From the NCBI GenBank assembly GCA_010015655.1, contig ML976737.1, positions 57,511-121,510 on the forward strand: 64,000 nt of DNA, given 5' to 3'. This DNA is from Bimuria novae-zelandiae CBS 107.79. Lineage: Eukaryota > Ascomycota > Dothideomycetes > Pleosporales > Didymosphaeriaceae. Made by a program: the position numbers and the translations under genes. Of this stretch, positions 25,593-37,437 are shown piece by piece. The notes under the pieces were generated by a model that searched no databases, had not been told where the DNA came from, and worked only from the letters and a program-made list of their open reading frames with translations. Position 1 is the stretch's first letter. Every line of letters begins with the position of its first letter.

Positions 25593-25916
25593 TCAGTACA
25601 ATCCAATTGTGATGTCTCCGCGTATCCGTGCCGTCAGGTGAATCTCAGCCTCCAGGTCGAGTTTGATACCCAGGAGCAGCGCCGCGTCCTTGAGCTTGCC
25701 GTTGTCATCGACGGGGCCCTTGACAATGGATCCAGCGGGGCGATTGAGGCTGGAGGACGATGGTGCTTGCGGGTAGCCACCAATGTTGGTGGAGATCTTG
25801 CGGCCACCAGAGGCTTGGCCGTCATCGGAGTCGCTCATGTAGGCGGCAGGACGGGTGGCGGTGTCACTATGCTCATCAGTAACGTCTTCCTTCACGTGAA
25901 AGCTTTCAGTGAACAC
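25593..25916 (-). CDS. Small conserved-looking protein, unknown function
   Basis: A 107-codon frame. An internal Met at 25838 gives an 81-residue form (MSDSDDGQASGGRK..) and is a reasonable alternative start. The N-terminal part is Ser/Gly/Pro-rich and likely disordered. The C-terminus reads LLLGIKLDLEAEIHLTARIRGDITIGLY, alternating hydrophobic and charged residues as in an amphipathic beta or helical segment. I have seen this LDLE-EIHLTAR-GDITIGL pattern in hypothetical proteins of filamentous ascomycetes, which is why I keep this ORF, but no function is known to me. It is surrounded by unannotated sequence. It could also be the last exon of a longer gene. Confidence 0.5.
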   Translation of the reverse strand: MFTESFHVKEDVTDEHSDTATRPAAYMSDSDDGQASGGRKISTNIGGYPQAPSSSSLNRPAGSIVKGPVDDNGKLKDAALLLGIKLDLEAEIHLTARIRGDITIGLY

Positions 25917-26503
25917 CTACGACATCGTGAATATCGATTAACAATGATTAAATCGGGAGGGTTGCGCGTGTGAGAATCGGGTTGACAGTGAGGGTTGTCG
26001 AAGTAATGGGCGTCCTGGCCGCTTTTTGTTGTTTTTGTTGGTTGTGGTGTGGTGAGAAACAGATCAACTGGCCTGGGATTTTAACAACGAGCGCCGGATG
26101 GGTGCCTTAAGTATCTGCTTCAGCTCTAAGGCTACCTACCTGCTATGCTTCGGGCGCGTCGTAGCGCTGCTGCATCAGTGAGCATCTCGACTGTTGCTGT
26201 GCTCGCCAAATGCAGCTGGATGGCGCTATGCGCATACCCGAAACAGCACTTGTGGCATACCTAGGTTTCGGCCACTAAAGATCGTTCGAGGCAAGCGACG
26301 GTTTGGAGGGACTGTTTAGAGAACGCTCCTGCTCACGTGTTGCGAGTCGTGCTGAAACGGATACGCTAGTCCGAGACCAGACAGGGGCTGCCAAGTGTCT
26401 GGGGTTTTGTGTTTCCTCTTTTGAGGCTCGCACCATTGTTAGCTTATCTTTTCGCGCCTGGCGTTGTCTTTATGTTCTTAGAGCCATTAGCGCAGTAAAT
26501 TAA
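25917..26503. other. Intergenic, nothing recognised
   Basis: Normal-composition sequence upstream of the small minus-strand gene, probably holding its promoter (a pyrimidine/purine-biased patch lies at about 26020-26060). A 66-codon frame at 26303-26503 has no recognisable features. It ends abruptly at the AT-rich block. Confidence 0.5.
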
Positions 26504-27480
26504 AGATTAGCTCTACACCCCTTTCCTATACTTATTATTATTATTATTACATTTAGTACTTATCCTTAAAGTATTTATACTCTTAATATAAAGCTTATTA
26601 CTTACTTTTATTATCCTAATTTATTTTAAGTATAATAATAACTACGTATTAGAACCATAAGGGGTAGTTGGTTCTATAGGATTAAAGGTTAATTCTCGGA
26701 CAGGAGTACTGTAGGACAGGATAGAGGTGTTAATAGCTAATAATTATTAATAGGACATTAGTATTAAAGTTATAAAAATTAAATTAATAAGAGCCTAAGT
26801 TAAATATAAATAATAAATGAATAAATAGGTTAAATATAAAGATAAGAGGTTATTTTTACGCTCTTATATATATGTGCAGTTTTAGATTTCCTATAATTCT
26901 ATATTATTCTAGAGCCCTAAACGCTAAGGCGTCTTTAGGGCTCTTAATAATTCTAAGACGTGTAACTTATTATATAATTTATAATTAAGTTAGAATATTT
27001 AGCCTAGGCGTATAGATAAGTGTTAATATCCGGTTTCGTATTATGTTAGATCCTAACACTACATCTAAAAGTTAAATATTAGTAAAATATTTTTTAAAAA
27101 TGTTTTTAAGCTTTTAAGCTTTTAACTTAAACATACCTTTACAATAGTATTTTATAAATAAATACTTTAGAATGTAGTACTAATAATATTATTATAAATA
27201 TTTTTTAAAATATTTTTAGTTTTATAAAAAAAAAAAAAATCCTTATTTTAATATTTAAATTTTTACTAATGAGTGCTAGTAAAATAAAAAAAGTAGTTTA
27301 GTAAAATATTTAGTGCTAAGTATTAGCATTTTAATAAATGAAAAATATATTAAACATTTTAAAGGTTTAGTTTAAAGTTAATATTAACTAGTAATATATA
27401 TATACTTACTATTAAAATAGTATAAATATTTTTATATTAAATAGAGCTACGTAATTAGGCAGTTAATTGCTTTTAAAGTT
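26504..27480. other. AT-rich RIPed block
   Basis: No open frame; TpA-rich with homopolymer A/T runs (for example 27226-27240). It includes the reverse Gypsy LTR relic at 26640-26900. The rest is unassigned. A sharp return to normal composition occurs between 27480 and 27560. Confidence 0.6.
26640..26900 (-). repeat. Reverse-oriented Gypsy LTR plus leader relic
   Basis: The reverse complement contains CCTGTCCGAGAATTAACC followed by an AGAACCAACTACCCC-like leader, matching the LTR/leader junction at about 14020-14065. Its body (ATTTAACTTAGGCTCTTATTAATTTAAT) matches 7680-7710 and 13915-13950. It is thus another copy of the forward Gypsy family's LTR, lying about 12 kb away in the opposite orientation. 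Confidence 0.6.
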
Positions 27481-28018
27481 AAAAATTTTTATAAAGTCGC
27501 GCTGCCTTGCGCGTAACTACGGACGTAAATATTTTTTCGTAGTCTCGATCTTTGCAGTTTGCGTGAGGATGAATGCTTATAGGCTCGAGGCGCGCCATGG
27601 TCAATGTCATATATGTGTACGCATACTACTGCATGTGCGATGCGTGAACTCACATTGCGACGTTGTGGCGGTCGACTCCGGGTAATTCCCAAAGTTTTGA
27701 GTGGCAATGTCACACCATATTTTAGAAGAGCCGGCAGTGGGACCGGCAGTACCCGTCACGAGCTCATCCTGAGGGTCGGTGTTTGAGCAACTGTATAACA
27801 TTTGAGATGCGCGAGTTGTTGAAACATGGTCTCTAGCGGATGCTAATCGGTCGACATGCAGCGTTGCGCTCCGGACGACTTGACGGAGGCATCAATTTCA
27901 CTCGCGAGTGGGAACGTCTTCCTGTGCTGAATGCACATTGCGGGCATTGCTTGTCACGATTCCGACATGAAGCATCCCCGCCATAACTTCGCAGCATTCA
28001 CCTCTTGATTCCTTTACT
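27481..28018. other. Intergenic region upstream of the 737-residue gene
   Basis: Transition from the AT-rich block to normal composition. Several short overlapping frames, none convincing. It probably contains the promoter and 5' UTR of the + strand gene at 28019; no clear TATA or CCAAT motif was picked out. Confidence 0.5.
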
Positions 28019-30232
28019 ATGGTTTTATCTATCTTAATCGCTATTGTCTCCGCACCAGCTCTACTTGGCACCCAAGAAGCAATCCGACAATCGCAGTCTA
28101 AGGAAAAGAGGGAAGAGCATCGCGCGCGGCGCTGCAATCTCATAGCATCATGTGTCAAGTCGTCTATGCGAAGTCGAGAAATCAACGGGCGGCCCATCGT
28201 CCTGAAAGACGGGAAGCTGTGGATAGACACAGGCACAAGCAACGGAGGTGCCTTTGGTCATCCTTACGCGGGATACTATCTACCGTACCCGGACACGAAA
28301 CACGAGGGTCTCGTGACTACTATCACGGATGTAGCCCCTATCATGAACTGGGTCTATGTCGACAAAGACACCTACGAAGTAAAGTATGGCGTTCGATTGG
28401 ATGCACAGCCTAACTTTACCGGCCCGTTTGACTGTACGAGGCAGGACCGACGGCTGACCTTTGATGGTTGGGAGGGTTGGTGCGCCGTTGAAGAGTTTCC
28501 AACATTGTGGGCGCTGTACTTTGACAAGGACGATAATGGCCTGAAAGAAAAAGTTGCAGAGGGAACGCGTGTGCTGGAGATTGAGCTCACTCGAAAGGAA
28601 AAGAGATGGAAGAAAGATGGGGAGGAGAGGCAGAAGGATCAGGCGACGAAACGTGCTGTGGAGACGAAGGAGGATGCTCCCACTGACAATCCGATTACCG
28701 CACGACCTGAGTTGAGCCCGCCTGGTGTTGGTGTATTGAATGAAGAGAAAACGCCAGAGCCGTTGAAGCCGTTCGGATTGCCGAAAAGCATTTTCAGCGA
28801 TCCGCCTCGGCCACTGTTCTTTGGGCAGGAGAAGCCGCCACCGAGCTCACCACCGCCGGCCTATTATGAATCCCCGCCTGTTCCTCCCCCGGTGGAAGAG
28901 GTTGCCCTGCCACCAGCCCCCAAACCTGAAGTAACACGGCCGCCAGCTCAAGCAGAGCCGGCCGTACGAAGACCAGAAACGCCACCACAAGCTCCAAAGA
29001 ATCCGTTTCCAGATGTTCCCTCCCCCAGCAAAGCGTTTGAAACATCACGGGAAGCTCCAACACCACCTACTAGAACAAATCCAAGAACTACACCACTCGC
29101 TCCAGCATCACTACGAGTAACACCACCAACGGAAAAGCGTCCCACCCCGAAATTGAACCGTATGAGCGGCACACGAGCAATGTCCCAAGCACAGATGTTC
29201 GAAGCATGGGCAATGGGCCAGACTCCGACTAATGAATCTTCTTTCAGAAAGCCTGATTCTCGGCCGATGAGTAATACTACTTCGAACTCAGATTACTCTG
29301 ATACACCGAGGGTTGATGAAGAGGAGGTCATACAGATGTACGGAGAGCTTCAAGCGTCGATGACACCTACGGCGGCCATACCCCCAGCGCTAGAGGAGAC
29401 ACAGTTACTACCTAGTGCTCCGCTTGCGATGTCAGATCCCGCGGTGTTTGCAAGACTGTCTTCCGGCTCGTCTACGACTTCTGACCCAGCTATTGTCAAG
29501 AAGGTACCCTCGGAAAAGACGCTAATGCAACGAAAGAGTTCAGTCAATGCTCCGAAACCCACCGCACCCAAGGGACCGCTACCTCCACTGCCGGCTGGCG
29601 TCTTTAGGGGAGATAGTCAGCGTCGCGGCTCACCCGATCAAGGGACTTCACCGTCGACACCCCTGAATCGAAGACAAGGGTCGACCTCCGGGCGCGATCG
29701 AGCTGTTCCCCCAGAGCAACGTCGCCCAATTCCTAGCACTTCTCAAGACTCGCCTAGAAATACTCGTAATGCACCCAGATCATCCGGGGCCGGGTCCAGA
29801 GAGCCGCCTACGTCGAGGGATCGCAACGGCTCTACCTCCTCGCGAGGCGAGAACAGCTCCAGATCTTCGCCTATCCCCCGGCAGCGCATGGAAACCCTGC
29901 CCCGTGGTAAAAGATCATCTCCAAGACCCTCTATTTCGAGGACAAACACAGCACCGGTTCGTGATGGTACGCAGCGAAGCAGGACAACAACATCAACTCT
30001 GCTCCGCGAGATTGAGGATTTGGTCAGTATGGATAGGGATAGAGGCGGTAGCGCTGCAAGCAATAGCAGCGTCGGGAGGCAAAATGGCGCGAGAGAAGAT
30101 AGAGAGCCTCCCTTGAGGCGCACGTTGACGGCTCGGGAGCCGCAGAGGAACGACAACGGCAAGGACCGCACAAGGGAAGCGCCCAGAGCGCCCGCGCGGC
30201 GAGGCGAGCGGGAAACAGAACGGCGGTTTTAA
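28019..30232 (+). CDS. Conserved fungal protein with disordered Pro/Ser-rich tail, unknown function
   Basis: Single-exon 737-residue protein. Residues 1-17 (MVLSILIAIVSAPALLG) form a hydrophobic segment, a possible signal anchor. About 35-190 form a compact domain with HPYAGYYLPYPDTKHEGLV, NWVYVDKDTYEVKYGVR, GPFDCTRQDRRLTFDGWEGW and FPTLWALYFDKDDNGL, patterns I recognise from a conserved but uncharacterised Pezizomycotina family. A charged helix-like stretch follows (ELTRKEKRWKKDGEERQKDQ). From about 220 to the end the protein is Pro/Ser/Arg-rich low complexity with PPLP-type motifs that could bind SH3 domains (inference). The short MVLS start is where family members begin. It stands alone between an AT-rich block and the next gene. 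No catalytic motif was seen. Confidence 0.85.
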   Translation: MVLSILIAIVSAPALLGTQEAIRQSQSKEKREEHRARRCNLIASCVKSSMRSREINGRPIVLKDGKLWIDTGTSNGGAFGHPYAGYYLPYPDTKHEGLVTTITDVAPIMNWVYVDKDTYEVKYGVRLDAQPNFTGPFDCTRQDRRLTFDGWEGWCAVEEFPTLWALYFDKDDNGLKEKVAEGTRVLEIELTRKEKRWKKDGEERQKDQATKRAVETKEDAPTDNPITARPELSPPGVGVLNEEKTPEPLKPFGLPKSIFSDPPRPLFFGQEKPPPSSPPPAYYESPPVPPPVEEVALPPAPKPEVTRPPAQAEPAVRRPETPPQAPKNPFPDVPSPSKAFETSREAPTPPTRTNPRTTPLAPASLRVTPPTEKRPTPKLNRMSGTRAMSQAQMFEAWAMGQTPTNESSFRKPDSRPMSNTTSNSDYSDTPRVDEEEVIQMYGELQASMTPTAAIPPALEETQLLPSAPLAMSDPAVFARLSSGSSTTSDPAIVKKVPSEKTLMQRKSSVNAPKPTAPKGPLPPLPAGVFRGDSQRRGSPDQGTSPSTPLNRRQGSTSGRDRAVPPEQRRPIPSTSQDSPRNTRNAPRSSGAGSREPPTSRDRNGSTSSRGENSSRSSPIPRQRMETLPRGKRSSPRPSISRTNTAPVRDGTQRSRTTTSTLLREIEDLVSMDRDRGGSAASNSSVGRQNGAREDREPPLRRTLTAREPQRNDNGKDRTREAPRAPARRGERETERRF

Positions 30233-30901
30233 TCTTCGTGGCTTTCTCAAGATTCCCGTAGGGATGCCGATTACTAGCATTATCCAGTAGTCAATGTTCA
30301 AAGTTTTAGTGTTGACCTACACCCCATCCCACCACCAGCACTAGCGCCATCCCAGCATACTACCTCCCAGCATCATCCAATCCAGATCTCACCTCCATCC
30401 TATCCTCCACGCCCGCCGGCATAGCGCACCCGTGCCTGATTCAGCATGAACCCCCTCGGATCCATCTCACCCTGCGCACGTCCCAGGCACATGTGAAACT
30501 CGAACCACCGGCCCACTAGAACTTCTGTAACAGCTTCGCTGGCGTCTGAAAACCTCCGGGCGCGTGCGCTCACGCAACTAATGGACGTTCTGAAATGCTT
30601 TGTTTGAAGGCTGAAGTCAGTTGGTGTGTGCGTCGATTTGACGTTGGGTGAGGGGTGTTTGGAGAGATGGTGCGATGGCGTTGGTTGGTAGGAGGCGGAG
30701 TGCCGGCGGAACTTTCTTGCATCATGCTTCATACTTGTCAATTGGGTTTCTGGAAGACGACGTGACCTTTTTTTCTTGCCTTTTTTTTCTTTTGGACGGA
30801 GCTGGCCTTCTGCTAACGACTTACGATTGCACCACGAATTCATGTGTATATGAATAACTTCTGGCCTGCTTCGATCTTAAAACTCCCTAGGAACCGCTAC
30901 A
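30233..30901. other. Intergenic between two unknown fungal genes
   Basis: Holds the 3' UTR of the upstream gene and the 5' region of the next. The T-run/CT-rich stretch at about 30765-30795 upstream of the start at 30902 is a typical fungal pyrimidine-rich promoter element. A minus-strand 147-codon frame at 30400-30843 covers this promoter, has biased composition and no recognisable motif; I do not accept it as a gene. Confidence 0.5.
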
Positions 30902-32823
30902 ATGAGCTCCTCGGCACGACTATATGAGCGTCTTGATCAGATACCGGACGACCCTGAGGATCCAGAAAGCTTGGAGGATGTGGTTGTGTGCGCATTTGGT
31001 GCGTTTGAGCGGTACTATGTGTGCTGGAAGACGCGAGGGGGCGCATTTCGACAAGGTACGCTGAGCCAAAGCCTCTATTTCGTTCTGAACAATCGCCGAT
31101 ATAACGCGTAGATAGCCATGATCTACCACCAGACCTCGAAGAGTTCCTTTTCGGTCAAGCAGATGCGCGAGATTTTGCGAGCTTGCAAGTCGTGTTCGGT
31201 CGCGGCAATGAGTTCTTCGCGTCGGATAAGAACGGGAAGTTGGAGTACAAGGAGCAGGAGCCGGAGAAGAAAGAGCCTTCGGCCGAAGAGTTGGAAGGGA
31301 AGCGCGCGTTAAGGAGGTCGAGAACTATATCATTTATGCGACCACGATCCGATGACAGTCAAAGACAAAGCTTCCCTGACTTGGAATCGCCTGCCTCGAG
31401 TAGGAGGTTTTCACTAATCAATGGACGACCAACGAGCATGGCGCTTTCTTTTCAATCAAACTCGGACGCTTCGCTGCACTCTCTGCACTCACAACCTGAA
31501 TCTCGGCCATCTAGTGTATCGCACGCAAGGTTGAGCTCCGGCTCCTCAGTGGGCGCTCAGTTGTGGTCTCAGCCCTTAAGTAGTCAGACAACAATCCCAT
31601 CCAGGCCATCATCAGACTTAGACATCAAGACTGAAGACTTGTCTTCGAGTCCCGTCGAAGAAGAACGATCGCTCTCCCAGTCGGCACCACCAGCTTCGTC
31701 CCAATCAACAAGGCGGCTACGACCTCTCAGTATGTCTTTCAAAGCCGGGCTCATCCCGCGAATACCGGAAGGCAGACCGATCCCGGATCCAGAATCCCCT
31801 TCTCCACCACCGCCTTTGCCACTCGTGCCGTCCATGTCACAGATTCCTATGCTACCGATCCCGACGCCAAAGTTATGGGCTGCCGAATCAGATAGGGATC
31901 CAACAAAATCACGGCAACCAGAAATGCTATCCTTACAACTGCAGCAGGGAGTATTTAACCGACTGCCTTCCACACGCTCCGCTACACCGCCAGTGCAGCA
32001 GCCAGAGCAGGAAGAATCGCCCGTTGAGCGCTCACCTCTAGAACCTCCAGTCCTTGCACTGGCGGTCAGCACCACTGCCCAAACATTTCCAGTATCAAAG
32101 TCATCCACACCATTATCAATACAGCTCAACAACACCTCCGTAGACACCACACCAATTATACCATCCGCAGCACCCCGGACCGAAATCCCACCTCAACCAC
32201 AAACACTCACCATACAAATCATCAGCACAGCCATAGAAACCTCACCTATTTCACCCATGCCACCCGATATCGTCGCACTACCGTCCCCGCCCATTCTCTC
32301 AATGCATTTCTCCGCCGTCTCAACCACACCAACGGACCCGGTCATCGCAGCTCCTCCACCTCTCTCCATGCAATTCTCTTCTCAATCAACAGCACCACTC
32401 TCTCCGCCCATTCGAACTCTACCTCATCCACCCGCCCGAGTCTCCACATCAACAACATCAACAACACCAACATCAACATCAACATCAACATCGACACAAA
32501 CTTCTCCGCCACCCTCACCCCTCCGTACCGCGCTCCGCATCGACACCGCCACACACTCGCCTGCGCCAGCGTTCCGAGGGCATGCGTATACCTACAGCAC
32601 ATCCTCTTCGGTGATGGATGTCCAGACTCCGGAGGAATACCACGGGCAGGAGTTCTACGAGCCGCCGCCCGTGTTCATGGGCCGCATGATGGAGTACTAC
32701 AGCAAGCCGGGGTATGAGCTGGGGGCGAGTTTGTTTGGGGGGTATAGTGGGGTGGGGGTGCAGGAGGTTAGGGTGGAGAGGGAGTTGACGGAGTGGGAGA
32801 GGGCGAATGGGCGGGGGTATTGA
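30902..32823 (+). CDS. Conserved fungal protein with Ser/Pro/Thr-rich disordered region, unknown function
   Basis: Two exons: 30902-31055 and 31112-32823 (intron 31056-31111, GTACGC..GTAG), giving 621 residues in frame. The first ~110 residues look folded: MSSSARLYERLDQIPDD, VVCAFGAFERYYVCWKT, then across the splice DSHDLPPDLEEFLFGQADARDFASLQVVFGRGNEFFAS. The rest is Ser/Pro/Thr-rich and probably disordered, with a TSTTSTTPTSTSTST run from a microsatellite. The tail regains order: EEYHGQEFYEPPPVFMGRMMEYYSKPGYE and ending VERELTEWERANGRGY. The N-terminal pattern is familiar from uncharacterised filamentous-fungal proteins; I know no function. Joining the exons restores one frame without stops, which supports the intron. 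Confidence 0.8.
32446..32496 (+). repeat. Coding microsatellite (ACATCA-type)
   Basis: About 50 bp of ACATCA/ACACCA units inside the 621-residue gene, encoding alternating Thr/Ser. In-frame length change would alter the linker without breaking the protein. Confidence 0.8.
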
Positions 32824-33156
32824 ATGGTGCTGTTGGTGATGCAATTCTTTGGGAAAGGGGCTTGGAACGAGCATAGGTAGCCAACTAGGTTATTCTCGGG
32901 TATAATCTATTAATTTGCGGGTACTGTCCGCGTTCGATACCACTGCCTTAATGGCATTGACAATGGGCTGCCCCAAACTCGCAACGTCTGGTAGCTCCCG
33001 TACCCATAGGAAGAGATGGCGGCCTATGTATGCAATGTAAACACTGCCAGGGGGAATTTCTCAAGCCATTCGCATCTCGACGCCTTCCCATACAAGCGTC
33101 CATGTGCATGCATCCCGTCTTGTTAGTGCCCAGTGGCGCAGTAGCCCTGCCGACCC
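32824..33156. other. Short convergent intergenic region
   Basis: Between the stop of the + strand 621-residue gene and the 3' end of the minus-strand dynamin-like pseudogene. No structure was recognised. Confidence 0.5.
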
Positions 33157-35148
33157 TCAAACCGCGACCAGATTCTTGCAGGTCCTCACAGCTTCATCCA
33201 ACTTCGGGCGAATGGCATTATCAATCTCCGCCTGCGCCTCTGCCACTATCTTCCGCAGCTGTTGGCGGTACGCCTTGCCTTCCTCGCTGTTGTCCTCCTC
33301 CTTGTTGCAGGCCAGGTCGATCTCGTGCTGGATCTCCGTGAAGATGCCCTTGATCTCTTTACCAGTGCGTTCCTCTGCTTCACGAATTCGGTTTCCAGCG
33401 CTTCGTTGATTTTCGTGCGCAGTTGCTAGTAGGGCCCATTACGCGCCTTGAGACCTGCCAGGAAGATTCTGTGCCGTTCTTTGCGCACGCCTGAAGATTT
33501 ACCTATGTTAGCGATGGCAGGACATGGAGGACGTGGTAGCTTACCAGTTTTCTTTTTTACCTTCATTGCTTTCTCGTAGACCTTTTGTACGGCGACAGCA
33601 ACGTAGCCGTGTTCGCCGTTTGGCTCGAGAGCACAATCATGAATGTTGCTAGACTAGATTAGCACAGTTGAATTGAAGACACGAGCGGCTCCCGTGATAG
33701 CCTTGATGGTATTCTTCTGTGCTTCTGTGCACGTCGTGCTCATACGAGTATCTCGAATGCGAATGCCGGTTCTGATATGGGCTCCGACACCCACGACATC
33801 GTATTGCGGGTCATCTACTGGAGGTCAGGGAAGAAGCTGAGGTTCCTAGGAATCAAACTCACTGTCCAGAATGTTGAGCAGCTTGTCAATGATATGCGAT
33901 ACTCTTGCCGTTAGCGACGTGAACATCTTTGGGACGTGGCTTCTTGCAGGTCGTTCAAGAAAACATCAATGTCCCGTAGTGGAGTCTCCGGGAGCGCTTT
34001 GTTGACGTTGAATTCTCCTTTCACTTGTGACGAGAATACACCTGTAATATATCAGCGACTGCGTCCAATCTTTGAGAGAGGACTTACTACCTTTATTTGA
34101 GAGGATTGGGCGATGCGTTGTAGCTTGTATCTGGGCTCTGTCAGATAATACCTCTATGCTAAATCTCCGCACTCACAGCTTGTTTGTCTCCCCTTTTCGC
34201 GGTGGCGAATTTCTCGCAGTATTGCACACCAGCCCGTGCCCATTTTTTCTGCTTTGCTGCTGCTTTGTGTATTAGCAGTGTTCTGACCGACAACATGGCT
34301 ACCAAAGCTTACCCATTTGCTTCTTGGCTGGGCCCATGTGCTCGCCGTCAAAACCGCTGAACAGCTCATCGATGATAGCATCAAGACTCTGAAAATTGTC
34401 AGCACAAAGCAACAACTATCTACATGATGAACACACCTCGAGAGTACGAGCCATCTGTTCATCGACCTCTAGCTTTCGCTGCGCCTTCGTAACACTGCTA
34501 GACAGATCAAATGAGTTGAGCGTGCAAGGCCAAGTGTCATTTATGTGGCGTTTGAGCGTATCCCAACGTCCATTGGCAGGGAATGCAGTGATGATTCTTC
34601 GCAGCTCCGGGATCCCCGTGGCAAAAAGTGACAGACTGGGGGCTTCGTCCGAATTTTCCGGGCTCCATTCAGCGTACCCTCGTGCGTATTTTGAGTATTC
34701 CTCATTGTCTACGCACACAATGGTTAACTTCTCTTGGGCTTGCCAAAATTTCATCGACGCTAATTTGCGGTGAATACCGTCAATGGCCGTCCGATTTTGT
34801 GCCCTAACTCGGAGCTCGACGTGACTGTAACGACATTTTAGCCAATGCATCAAGCAAGGATGCGAGAAGACGTGTTCGAGCTTACCGATTTTTCATATAG
34901 TTGGATTGAACCCTGCTTTCCATTAGCCCCCATCAAATAAGGTCGTGAAATGCATACTTTTTGCCTCGTATCTCCGCATCCAGCTTTCGTTTGGCTTTCA
35001 AGTCCACTACGTGCTCTTCCTCATGAACCAGACCACGAATGTCTGAATTTAACTTGCCGTTCTCCTTCTCGATATGTGCTAACACATCCCTCCCCTCTGC
35101 AGTGAACTTGATATACTTATCATCTTGCTCAGAGTGTCCTACACATGT
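33157..35148 (-). pseudogene. Dynamin-like large GTPase (SLIP-GC-like) gene, 3' part only
   Basis: Reading leftward from 35148, exons separated by 40-60 bp introns give a coiled-coil region (CVGHSEQDDKYIKFTAEGRD), then LASMKFWQAQEKLTIVCVDN, EAPSLSLFATGIPELRRI and LSSSVTKAQRKLEVDEQ. A helical tail follows (SLDAIIDELFSGFDGEHMG, VFSSQVKGEFNVNKALPE, KEIKGIFTEIQHEIDLAC), ending at 33157. The TGIPELRR block and order fit the post-GTPase region of the fungal dynamin-like/SLIP-GC-type family. The upstream GTPase domain with its P-loop is absent: sequence stops at the Copia LTR (35149) and I find no GTPase motif on the far side. In-frame stops occur near 33655 and 33427, and a one-base shift near 33390. 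Clearly a dead fragment; the family assignment is moderately secure. Confidence 0.65.
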
Positions 35149-35282
35149 TGTGACGGTTCAGTATAGAAGCTTGGGCCACCCGCGTACGTGCGGCCTGTGC
35201 ACGTAATCCACACTATATAGCTCTATAGAGTAGCTTCTTAATTAAAACAACAATTACCTTAACACTCTTTTTTAACATTATA
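35149..35282 (+). repeat. 5' LTR of the Copia element
   Basis: Starts TGTGACGGTTCAGTATAG and is the same family as the solo LTR at 6648-6780. It contains GGGCCACCCGCGTACGTGCG, keeping GC-rich patches, but its last ~20 bases are diverged from the 3' LTR (TTAACATTATA against CGACGCGACATTCA). Confidence 0.85.
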
Positions 35283-37437
35283 GTTATAAGCCTAGTTTGC
35301 ACCTACTAAGGCTACTACTTACTTATAATTATTTATAATAATCCTATAATACCTACTATATATCACTTATATAATAGCTACACGACTTTATAATAGTAAT
35401 AGATTCTAATCCTATAATAACGCGTGTTATAGTAGTCCTTAATAAACCTAAGGACTAGTAGGCATAGATTTTTTATTATAAAAATGCCGCGCAGTAGCAC
35501 GATCTATAGTGGTATTATAACCCTAACGTCGCTATAACTAACCTCCTTTTACTAATAAAGCCTATCGAGCCTATAGCGCACTAATATAAAGTTACTAAAA
35601 TACTTAGTATAATATATACTAACGTTAACCTTAATAATACTAACGTTAACCTTAATAATACTAAATTTTGACGCTATTAATTTACGTACAACTAATATAA
35701 GAAGTAATTTACTTATTAGTTAAAGTAAAAGTAGGCACATTAAAATCTAAATCCAAATATTAGTAAAATAGTTATTAAGCACGAGAATAATAACACGTAA
35801 ATAGCTATGCTAAAGAACTACATTACTACCTATTGTAATGAGGTAAGCGCCCCGCTTACTAAGCCAATACTATGTGACTTCCTCACCTGCACCAAAAGGT
35901 ACGCACGAGAATACTTAAGCCAAGTATTACTCGTATAGTATAATATATATATGATATGCTAGGGTCAGCCACTAGCGCTGGTGTTTGATCCTAGCCTAGC
36001 CGGAACCTCTATAAGCGAGAGAAGGCCACGTGTTCGACCGTGCCTACCTCGTTACACCTATATAATATATGTTTAATAAGTCTAACTTAGTTCCTAAAAG
36101 CTTAATAGCTTAGCGGGTAACCTTTAAGTAGCAAAGACGTAAAATAATAATAAGGCTATAAGTTAAGTGCTATAGAGCGTATATCTTTATAGTTATAAAT
36201 ACTAGTATAGTTCGTGCTACTACCTTAACAAAGACTTCTACTTATAACTAAGTAACTTTAAAGAAAACCTTACTACGTAATAGCGTATTAATTAAGCTTT
36301 ATAAAATAAACTTAGCCTACCTACGTAAATATAGAAGGCGGTAAATAAAATAAATAAGTAATTTTTAACAATAACACTAGCTACTACAGCTATCTAACTT
36401 AATAATAAGCGTCTACTAAGCGATAAGGGCTTAGCTTTTATTATAAGTTTATATAGTATAGTAAGCGAAATCTTAGCTACTTAAGCTAATAATTATAATA
36501 TAATACTACTAGATGAGTTAACTATTACTATAATTAATGATTATACTATAAGTTTCTAAGACTAATAGATCCTTAACCTAGGTTCTAACACCTACGTTAT
36601 TAATATAATTAATTAGGCAAGCTAGGAACAGGAGCGCGTTAAGGTTACTAATATAATTATTAAAGTAGGTAAGTACTACTATAAAATTAAAGTATAAGGT
36701 AAGATAACTCTTATATCTAATATACTAATAGGTATAGCACTAACGTTAATTACTTATATTACTTTAGTGCTTGGCTTTATTATAAGCGTCGTTAGTCTTA
36801 GACGCTATTATAATATTAGTATCTATTTTAACTTAGGTTGAGATACGCTATATAATAAATATAGCGTTATTATTTACTTAGAGTACTATAAGGGCTACTA
36901 GCCTATTAATATAGATTTCTTTTGCGATCTAATAAAGTCGTTTTTACTTATAATAGCTATTTAAACTCGCTTGTTAGAAGTACTAAAGACCTAAGAGATT
37001 TCTTTAACACTAGCTCATAGGGTTTAAGGTTATTTAGAACCCAAGGTTATAGATTATCTAACTAATAATATTAAAGAGTAATAGTAACAGGCCTAGCTAA
37101 TTAAGGAACTCTTAATCACACGTTAGCAACGTCTCTATAATAAAGCTATATATATAATAATAGTAATACTAATGCCGATAGAACATTTAAATAAATAGCT
37201 ATTAGTAGGGAGTGATACTAATAAATAATTAACCACTGAATATTAATTACCATTTAATAACTTTATAGATACATTAACACCTCTTAATTATATAATAGAT
37301 TATTTTATAAGGCGCTACTACACTTATAATATTTATTTTACGCCCTTATAGGAAGAGGTTACTAATTAATTAGCTACTAAAATTAAAGGCTATATATCTA
37401 ACTAGCGTAATAATAATGCCCTATAGCGTTAAGTTAT

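Noticed and set aside
30400..30843. 147-codon minus-strand frame between the two unknown genes
   Set aside because: Covers the promoter and 5' region of the + strand gene, has biased composition (KEKKGKKKRS) and no recognisable domain.
31584..32150. 188-codon minus-strand frame
   Set aside because: Antisense shadow of the Ser/Pro-rich gene at 30902-32823; its Gly/Ser-rich composition follows from the sense codons.
32446..32496. Possible CRISPR-like or satellite array
   Set aside because: It is a coding ACATCA microsatellite in a eukaryotic gene; no spacers, and no CRISPR would be expected in a fungus.
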